DNA from: Brachionus manjavacas
Taxonomy: Eukaryota; Rotifera; Eurotatoria; Ploima; Brachionidae
Assembly (NCBI GenBank): GCA_019054805.1
Contig: JAHQIY010000001.1
Location: forward strand, 3,424,501-3,488,500
Direction: 5' to 3'
Length of the DNA stretch: 64,000 bases
Shown here piece after piece: positions 56,636 through 64,000 of the stretch. Both the position numbers and the translations under genes were made by a program. The first letter of the stretch is position 1, and each line of letters begins with the position of its first letter. A model generated the notes under the pieces. The model was not told the origin of the DNA. It did no database searches and saw nothing but the letters and a program-made list of their open reading frames with translations.

Positions 56636-58789
56636 TAAAGCTTTGGGAAGGATAAATTAAGCAGAAATGCTTTAGAAGCTCAAAAAAATCGACAAAATTA
56701 AAAAACTAATAAGCCAGCGAACTTTGTGTAAATCAATGTACTCATGATGATTCTTTTGGGCTACAAATAACCAGAAGAAACCATGTAGATAGAGATGAGT
56801 GAGATGATGTCGTCAAAAATAGAAAACATTTGTTAACATTTTCTCAACAATAATGCAGTCATTTAATATTAACACACGATAAGTCGATCTAGTTAAGAAC
56901 AGGCTAACTTCTTTTTTAAAATCTGGATTTCACTTTTTTTTAAATATGTTAATTATTGCAAAAACTTCTCTCAAAATGATGAAGTCAATTAATATTATTA
57001 AATTGAATTAGCGTATACCCTTGCGAGATCTTGCGTCCTTAGGTTAGTGCATCATCAACCCCATATTAAAATGACGCCACGTTAAAATTCAGAAAACCTG
57101 CAATAAACTGGGTTCAAAAACCAAAAATACTGCCCAGCCACAAAACAAAATATGAAAATTAAAAATTAAATTACAGGCAAAAAATTCAAGTTTATCAGTT
57201 ATGATCCAAGATTAAAAATTAGCATACAAAAAAATTAAAAAATCAAATTAAATAAATAATTCGATAAATAAATAAAATTAGTTTTTTTAATTAAAAAAAA
57301 TCGTGCTTAAATTTTGATAGAGGATTGAAAAGTTGGCGATTAAAATTTTTTTCTTTAGCACTGAAAGTATTTTTAAAAGCTTTGATCTTTCTAGAAAAAA
57401 ATATGGTCTGGTAGAAACTATTTACCAAAGCATGCTAGCAGGATAATAATTGTTATGAATGGCTTTCCAAAAAATTGAGAAGACAAATTCAAATTCATAT
57501 GTACTAGTGGTACATTCTGAATGTTGCAACGGCGGAAGTTAGTTAAAAGCGTCTTTGTCAATGATTATTTTTTTAATTGTTCTTTTGATGCATTTTTGAC
57601 TTGGAAGAATTAAACTTAGTGATATTAATGGATTGAAGATTTTTTTTTCATTTGAAACAGATTAAATTTTTGATGATATTGACGTCTGGAGGGAAATTTA
57701 ATATTTTTCCAGATTTATTTTCTGGCCAAATTTCTAATTTTTTAGCCGTAAAAGCAGCGTAGCAATAATTAGCTTCAATAATTATTTTAACATGGAAGAA
57801 ATGGTAGTAATTTAAAATAAAATTAATAGCTTTTCTTTCTAGTTTATTTGTTTTAAAATTTTTGGAAGCGAATTTGTTGATTTAAATTTTTTTTCAAAAT
57901 AAAATCTATCTATTTATCATAATCTAGTTTTTTGATATTATTTTAAGTCATTTTTAATAACATCATTATTTTAATTTTATACATTTTAAAAAAAATTGCC
58001 ATGGAAAAGGCCAGCAAGAAAAATGTTTTCAAAAAATAAAGATCATTGTCACTGTCCGTGTTTTTGGAATAAAAATAATTCTTGGTTCTATTTTTTAAGT
58101 AGTGTAAAATAATAATTTAAAAATTATTTCAACTAAAAATGCCATTAATGATACCAATTCTTTCAACATAAAAAATCAATAAAAATTTTTGGAATTTTAC
58201 ATTTCTAAGGCAATCAACAGTAATCACGTGATCAACACTATGCATTGTGAGATTTTAAAAAAAATGCCACCCAAAGTTAACCTGATTATGTATAGTTATT
58301 TTTTCATTTAGAAAAAATAATTAAAAAATATGATAGCACTCCCATTATTGTTTTTTGCTTGCTTAATTAGAACCAAATTTTTTTGTAGTGAAAATATTCA
58401 GCTGCTTTGACCATTTGAAATCGGGTCAAAATATTCAATTCAATAGGTTTACTTTTTGTTTTTGAAAATTTATTTAAAAAAATTCATTAAGAGCTGAAAA
58501 AAACGAGCAAAAAAAAATAAACTTTTTTATTCGAAATATTTTCAAATCTATAAATAAGTCTTAAATTGACCCCCGACAAAAAAAAAACAAAAAAAAAACC
58601 AAAAAAATCATTAATTTGTACATGACCAAATTTAACCCTTAATAAAACGAGTTTTACAAATCAACCGTAATAGATTTAAAAAAGTCATGTAAAAGTCGAA
58701 TGAAAAAAAGATCGGTAAAAGGATTAATAAAATCGGAACATTTCTTCTATTTAACATTATTTTACAAGCTATTAAAAATTTAATAAAAC
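56636..58789. other. AT-rich spacer
   Basis: No gene, repeat or family resemblance was recognised on either strand. Confidence 0.5.
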
Positions 58790-59431
58790 TTATATAGAAG
58801 TTGAAAAAAAATTACTCAACTCATGATCACTGGTCAAATCTAAATCACTAAGCGATTTTTTTAATCCATTTAACCGACCATTATCGGCATTTCTATCTCG
58901 ACTTGTCACGCCATCATGTTCCATCGGCTCATCCTGCTCATTTTTTTTCCTGCAAACTAAAAATTTGGGTTCCTCTCCATTCTCGCTTTGATTCAAAGCC
59001 AAATTCCAATCGTTGGTAAACTGTTGCTGCTCATCGGGACACTGCTGGTCTTTGAGAGGTCCGCGTCGCTTTGAGTAATCGTACATGAGATATTGGGTCG
59101 TGTTGTACGGAGCCTTGAGCTTGTTTGTTTGAGTGTTGAAAAATTTGTATCGATTGTAGCCCTTTGGATGGCTTGGCTTGGAATATTTGTAATTCTGGAT
59201 CTGTTGCGGTCTTGATTGTGTCTGAAAGTGGTGGTGTGCATGAAAGTTGTGATGAACTTTTGGCTGATTGACTATGACTAAGCGTGGCTCGTTCTTGGTC
59301 ACATTGATTGTCAACTCGTTCCGAATCTGGTTATTATTAAAGTTAGAACTAAATGGACGAAAAGAATTATTAAAAAAATGAGGTGGATTAAACTTCTTTT
59401 TAGCCTGGTTTTTAGGCAACATTTTTTGCAT
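58790..59431 (-). CDS. HEXIM-like protein (candidate P-TEFb inhibitor), paralog 1
   Basis: 213 residues, single exon. The hallmark is KLKAPYNTTQYLMYDYSKRR at about residues 104-123. HEXIM1/2 carry APYNTTQFLMDDH, in which the PYNT motif is needed to inhibit CDK9/cyclin T (P-TEFb), the kinase that releases paused RNA polymerase II. After this block comes GPLKDQQCPDEQQQFTNDWN, which may match the acidic region leading to the EFL-x-x-(D/E)F motif of HEXIM. The N-terminal 100 residues are Asn/His/Gln/Lys-rich and low complexity. The C-terminus ends with LKKSLSDLDLTSDHELSNFF. The Arg-rich 7SK-binding motif and the long C-terminal coiled coil of vertebrate HEXIM are not evident. A paralog lies at 62604-63365. 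The family call rests on one motif. Confidence 0.6.
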   Translation of the reverse strand: MQKMLPKNQAKKKFNPPHFFNNSFRPFSSNFNNNQIRNELTINVTKNEPRLVIVNQPKVHHNFHAHHHFQTQSRPQQIQNYKYSKPSHPKGYNRYKFFNTQTNKLKAPYNTTQYLMYDYSKRRGPLKDQQCPDEQQQFTNDWNLALNQSENGEEPKFLVCRKKNEQDEPMEHDGVTSRDRNADNGRLNGLKKSLSDLDLTSDHELSNFFSTSI

Positions 59432-59527
59432 TCAAATCTTGATTCAATGTTCTAGTTTAAATCTAAAAATTAAAAAAATAACTACAAACAAACACAAATT
59501 AAATAGTACTTTATTTATTTAATCATA

Positions 59528-59642
59528 TTAAATGCGCAATTTGACCCTAAGGAAAGTGGAGCCTTGGATTTGGCCTGTTTTGAGTGAAGTCACGTGACCA
59601 TACAAAATAACAAGGCTAGTCAAATTGCCCGGAGCATTTATT
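59528..59642. mobile_element. MITE upstream of HEXIM-like paralog 1, containing a CACGTG palindrome
   Basis: TAAATGCGCAATTTGACC at the left and TAAATGCTCCGGGCAATTTG (right end, minus strand) give imperfect terminal repeats of a 110-bp GC-rich unit. GTCACGTGAC lies at 59589-59598. The unit sits about 100 bp before the start codon at 59431. Confidence 0.55.
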
Positions 59643-60881
59643 GTTTATAAAAAAAAGAAAAAAATTTGAAATATAAATAAAAATTTTCCAAATCTTCGTA
59701 TTTATTTTAAACTAGAAAAAAATACAATAGCAAATTCATTCAATTTGAAATTCATGCAAATTGAAACCATTTTTTAAGTTGATTTTGCTAGTGAGAATAA
59801 TAAATTTTTCTCAAAATAAAGTTAATATTTGTGTGTCTAGATGATGGAAGCTATAAGTCAGGAACGAAAAATTTCCAGCCCGATTACAACCTCTAAACTT
59901 AAGGTGAAAAATTTTTTTTTTTCTTCCTAAAATGGCTTGAAACGTCAATTGTGAATGAAAAAAGAAATGAGTGTGTGTTTTTTTACATACATTGCCATTA
60001 TATATGTGTTCACTTGAATTTTAACATCGAGTTTGGATTGAGATGAGAGAATTTTTCAAAAAAATTTGAAATAACATCAAATTTAATATTTCATTTTTTT
60101 TTGGATATTTTAAAATTTAAATTTTTTAATTTAAAGACATCTTTTTACAATTCTCAAATGTTTTTCTTTTGTCTTAATGTAAAAGTATCAAAGTCGGTTT
60201 ATTTATATCAAATAATAACCAAAGAAATTCTTGTTTATTCATGTCAATGAAAAATTTCATAATTAAAAAATAATTTTTCATCAAATTTAGAATGTAGATA
60301 TTTAGGGAGTATTGGACAAAAAATTGGTCGATTTCAGTGAAATATTGGATTAAATGCAATTCCTCTATTAAGAAGTTCTAAATACTATTTTTTGATTTTT
60401 TAAATATAGATGGTGCTATTTCATTTTAATATTTTTATTTTTCTACTAAAACAGAATCTGATATTTTGGTTAAGCTAAACTTGTATTTTTGAGTTAAACG
60501 AATTGGAAGTTTGGTAAATTTAGATAAAAATCGTAAAGAAAATTTAAATTTAAATTTTTTAAATATATGCCATGATTTATTGATTTTTATTTTGATTTCA
60601 AATTATTTTTTGAAAATTATAGCACGGAAATTAAATAATCTTAAATTTTATTAAATTAAAAATTGATCTGAGAATAGTTTAAATTAGATGAAAATTAATT
60701 TATGAAATTTTGCATAATCCTTTAACCTAAATTTGATATTTAGATATTTCTAAAATTTTTTGAAATTTCGTGGGTAATGATAAACAATGTGATAAGATCT
60801 GTGAATTAAACAAATGATGAATTCTTTTTATTTTTACTTTTATTGTTAAACAATTGGTATTTATAAATAGTTTAAAAAAAA
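59643..60881. other. AT-rich spacer
   Basis: Nothing recognisable. Confidence 0.45.
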
Positions 60882-61240
60882 CTAATTTAAAATTTTTATT
60901 ATTACATTGTCATCTCTTCGTTGAAATAGCATTTCGCCAGCAAAATCAATCAGTCCATGCTTTCGGGCACGCAACAATAAACCAACCACTTTATTAGATA
61001 TTTTATTGTAAATCTCGAAGAGTCGACCAAACTCAATAAATGCAAATCCATCTTGGTCAATTGAACCATTCAATTTTATCACCTATATGATAAAATACAA
61101 ACAACTTGATTTAACTTCTTAAAATCTCGTTTCATACCTCAAGCAACTCTAAAACTTCTTTGCTAATATGATTATGTGCGTCTATGCCCCTTTTACGAGT
61201 CTTTTCATTAATTGAAATGCCATAGTTTGCATCATTTTTA
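60882..61240 (-). CDS. Costars/ABRA-domain protein, 3' exons only
   Basis: Two exons on the minus strand are supported: 61240-61138 and 61082-60882, with a 55-nt intron. Together they encode about 100 residues: RGIDAHNHISKEVLEL, then VIKLNGS, FIEFGRLFEIYNKISNKVVG, LLLRARKHGLIDFAGEMLFQ and RRDDNVIIKIL. This is the costars domain, as in the C-terminus of ABRA (STARS) and in ABRACL; ABRA reads DKVVGILMRARKHGLVHFEG there. Costars proteins influence actin dynamics and Rho/SRF signalling. The 5' end of the first listed exon is chosen at the AG before 61240, and an earlier exon with the start codon was not found. It lies between the two HEXIM-like genes on the same strand. Confidence 0.8.
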
Positions 61241-62603
61241 CTTTTTTGACAAAATTTATTTATTGATTTAAAGTTCTATCTGTTTTATTTCAAGTACTTT
61301 GGCTTGATTGAGTCTAGATTTGATCGAATTATCTTCCAGTTAGAGGAAAATGGATTTATGAGAATTTTTTCCTGGTTAGACTTGATCAAATCGTCGAAAT
61401 ATCTAATTCGATTGGAATTGTTCATTAATGTTCAAGCGATCATTATATTAATTAATCTATAAAAAAAGTTTAAAACTCAAAACAAATAAAATTAAATATT
61501 TTTTATTAGATTTATTAATAATTGTTATTTTTTTAAGATTTTGTTTTTCTAAATAATAACGGGACTGAGTTGAATAAAATTGAAAAAAATTCAAATAATT
61601 AGAAATTTAGTGTTCTTGCATGAAAAAAATTCTATCTGTTGTTTTTATATATCTACTAGATTTTAAGTTAAAATTTGACTCACATTTGTTTCAATTCTAT
61701 TTTGGGAAATAATAAATAATCAAAAAAAAATTTCTGCAGCTTCAAAAAATCTTTTGATGAAAATTATCTATAGAGTAAATTAAGGGCTTTGATTAGAGAG
61801 TATTTTTTTTTGAAAATTTAAAAACTCAATTAAACATAAATTTGTTTGTTTTCAAAATTCCTATTTTGAAAATTATTTATTATTAAACTTTTCAATTTAA
61901 AGATCAATCAAATCTAAATTAAAGAGTAATACAACGATTTTTTTTTAATTTAGATTATTTAGCCTTTTTTGACCTACTGCTCAAGTCAAGAAAAAAAAAT
62001 TTAACCCATTTTTAGACAAAATAATTCAAAGCAGTAATTAAACTCTAATTTCAAGAATTTATTTTCTTTTTTAAGTTTTTGAATTTGTACAATAAGACAA
62101 TAAATGCAATTGAAACAAGATTATTAGTTGTTATTATGATCAATAATAATATTTTTTTATTTCTAACTTTATTCAATGATATAAAAATTTTTTTTACAGC
62201 GATATTTTTAGATTTCTTTCTTACTATTGAAATTCTTTAAAAAAAATGTAATCATATATAGATGTTTAGGACAAATATGGCTATTTTTTAAATTAACCTT
62301 GATTAAGTACTATCAAGAGTACCACATGACAATTTAAAAAAAATAAATTGAATGTATAATTGAAATTTAATAACGAAAAATAAACAAAAATTAATGTTTT
62401 TATTAAAAATTGACTTAAAAATTTTATTCGGAACCGATCTATCTGTCTCGATAAAAAAAAATTTACAAAAAAGTGTCAAAGGAGATTTGACGAAAAATGA
62501 CCATAATGACAAGACAGATAAATATATATTTATATATATATTTATTTATTTATTTATATTAATAAGTATAAGTGACTGTGAGACTTGGTTAAAAGAACCT
62601 TTT
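61241..62603. other. AT-rich spacer, may hide the 5' exon of the costars gene
   Basis: No exon could be supported. It contains a (TATT)n/(AT)n microsatellite at 62521-62560 and repeated TTGATC(A/G)AAT words at 61320-61410. Confidence 0.4.
62521..62560. repeat. AT-rich microsatellite
   Basis: Runs of ATATAT and (TTTA)n directly downstream of HEXIM-like paralog 2. Confidence 0.6.
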
Positions 62604-63365
62604 TCAAATAGAAGTCGATAAAAAGTTACTTAACTCATTCTCGTTGGTTAAATCCAGTTCACTTAACGACTTTTTTAACATTAGCATTTTACCATCCTGG
62701 TCTTTAGATAAATTTTCTTTTCGTTTAATTTCTTGTGATTCATCAGTTTTTTTCACCGAAAAAAGGTTTCTTAACACTACTAAAGTCGGATCATTTTCGT
62801 CGGTTTGATTCAGAGCTAAATTCCAATCGTTAGTAAATTGTTCTTGCTCATCAGGGCACACTTGATCTTTTAGAGGACCTCGACGCTTTGAATAGTCATA
62901 CATCAAATACTGTGTCGTATTATATGGAGCTCTTAATTTATTCACATTTATAACTCTGTGTCTATTTTTACTTTTCAACATCTTTGACTTATAATACGGT
63001 TTTTGATTATTAATATTATTATTAAACTTATCTAGTCTAATGTTATTTTGACTCGTATTTATCCTAAAATTGTTACGATTTTTATTGTGACTATTAAAAT
63101 TAGAATAAGTACTGAACTGACGTGGTTTATTATTTAAAAAGTTTACCGATGACCAATCATGAGAATGTGTATTCGAGTAATTTCGTACCGCGTTTTGTGT
63201 GTGAAACATGTCGATATTTTTTGTTTTAAATTGAAATTGATGAATTGCTAATTTGTCTTGATTATGAAATTGATTGAATGACTTGTGCTTTTTCTTTTTG
63301 TTCGTCCAATTACGTGTCTGCAGGTTGTGAACTGGTGAAAGAATACTCATAATTCTTAGTTTCAT
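62604..63365 (-). CDS. HEXIM-like protein (candidate P-TEFb inhibitor), paralog 2
   Basis: 253 residues, single exon. Residues 143-162 read NKLRAPYNTTQYLMYDYSKR, followed by RGPLKDQVCPDEQEQFTNDW and NLALNQ. This block is about 93% identical to paralog 1 (about 42 of 45 positions). It carries the PYNTT motif that in HEXIM1/2 blocks P-TEFb. The N-terminus is Asn/Lys/His-rich with basic stretches (KNRHR before the motif, NKKKKHK near residue 25) that could bind RNA, but no compact Arg-rich 7SK motif is evident. The tail LKKSLSELDLTNENELSNFL matches paralog 1. Outside the block and the tail the two proteins hardly align. It is AT-rich in codon use, unlike paralog 1, whose codons are more GC-rich. 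Confidence 0.6.
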   Translation of the reverse strand: MKLRIMSILSPVHNLQTRNWTNKKKKHKSFNQFHNQDKLAIHQFQFKTKNIDMFHTQNAVRNYSNTHSHDWSSVNFLNNKPRQFSTYSNFNSHNKNRNNFRINTSQNNIRLDKFNNNINNQKPYYKSKMLKSKNRHRVINVNKLRAPYNTTQYLMYDYSKRRGPLKDQVCPDEQEQFTNDWNLALNQTDENDPTLVVLRNLFSVKKTDESQEIKRKENLSKDQDGKMLMLKKSLSELDLTNENELSNFLSTSI

Positions 63366-64000
63366 TCAGTTTTAAGTAGAAAGATATGAAAAAAATTTTC
63401 TATCTTTTTGTTTGATTATTTCGTTCTATATTTGGCTATATAGAAGAAAAAGGGAGAGAGTTTTTTGTTTATTGGGCGTTCTGTAGTTTTGTTAGTTTTT
63501 GAAATTTTATAAGAATAAAATAAAATGAAACTTAACTATTTATAGCACTTTTTCTAGTCAGTCAAGAGGACCAGCCATTTAGAGCTAGTTTGATCTGGTT
63601 GGTTGAAAATTTTTCCAATAAAATTTTCACAATAGTCTAGCAACACTAGTCTGTAAAGACTACGATATTTTAAGAAAAGTTGAATGTTAAGCAATACATT
63701 TTGATAGTTGAATTTAGTTCGACGAATCAAATTTGGGGTAATAAATTACGTTGTTTTTAGAACAGAGGGGTTTCCAAGAGGTCCTAAAACAATTTTTAAG
63801 ATGAACCCAAAATTATTTTGTTCAGATCCGCCTCTAAATTAATTGAATAAATTATTAAAATTTCACATCCAAAGCTTCTAATGATATATTCAAATCTCTT
63901 TCTTGTAAAATTTCTCTAGATCACTTTCATTAGAAATATCGCATAGCAACTTATAACCTTGAGAATGATCCTTACCTCAAACCTAGTTTAACTGATAACA
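63366..64000. other. 5' flank of HEXIM-like paralog 2
   Basis: AT-rich. A promoter for the minus-strand gene is expected here but no definite element was seen. Confidence 0.35.

Noticed and set aside
61301-61440. Inverted TTGATC words as a MITE
   Set aside because: Similarity is short and imperfect, with no defined ends.
1-64000. CRISPR arrays, bacterial operons, riboswitches, phage genes
   Set aside because: No regularly spaced direct repeats or prokaryotic signals; introns and metazoan families throughout.

Overview
The window is AT-rich nuclear DNA from a small invertebrate animal. The evidence is a set of metazoan-type genes (PARP1, cyclin D, PRDX6, NHERF-like PDZ proteins, PLAC8, UBE2U, a costars protein, probable HEXIM and INTS10), short GT-AG introns (often 45-60 nt), no bacterial operon signals, and many decayed LINEs and DNA transposons. 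A rotifer would fit the compact introns and AT bias, but the sequence alone does not prove the taxon.

Layout. 1-7644: two tandem, GC-rich, long-exon NHERF/PDZK1-like genes (+), each with four PDZ domains, separated by about 4 kb that holds a 0.75-kb inverted-repeat element and two LINE-type tails. 7645-13330: a repeat graveyard with a GC-rich foldback, at least three minus-strand LINE fragments, and a 2.2-kb terminal-inverted-repeat element sitting inside one LINE and itself hit by nested palindromes. 13804-14724: single-exon cyclin D-like gene (+). 14725-21540: mostly empty, with a LINE scrap, a broken hAT transposase and a LINE 3' end. 21541-23335: PLAC8-like gene and a UBE2U-like gene, both minus, 200 bp apart. 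24695-41168: two complete tandem PARP1 genes (minus) with identical 13-exon structures, separated by 3.9 kb with MULE and LINE scraps; the second carries a near full-length plus-strand LINE and a hAT-like MITE in intron 10. 41801-42526: two-exon PRDX6 (+). 42527-49980: transposon cluster (LINE, KRBA2-like integrase, internally deleted Tigger/pogo, Tc1, tRNA-derived SINE). 50218-52656: four-exon INTS10-like gene (minus). 55190-56635: CR1-like LINE (+). 58790-63365: two HEXIM-like paralogs (minus) flanking the 3' part of a costars/ABRA gene (minus).

The genes do not form a pathway in the bacterial sense. Three themes recur. First, tandem duplication: NHERF, PARP1 and the HEXIM-like pair. Second, changes at functional residues: the UBE2U active-site Cys is Ser, the PRDX6 lipase motif is changed, the cyclin D lacks an Rb-binding motif, and the HEXIM-like proteins keep the PYNTT block but lose the usual flanking domains. 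Third, mosaic similarity between the PARP1 copies, which looks like gene conversion. Exon boundaries were derived by hand from GT-AG sites, reading phase and recalled family sequences; no database search was run.
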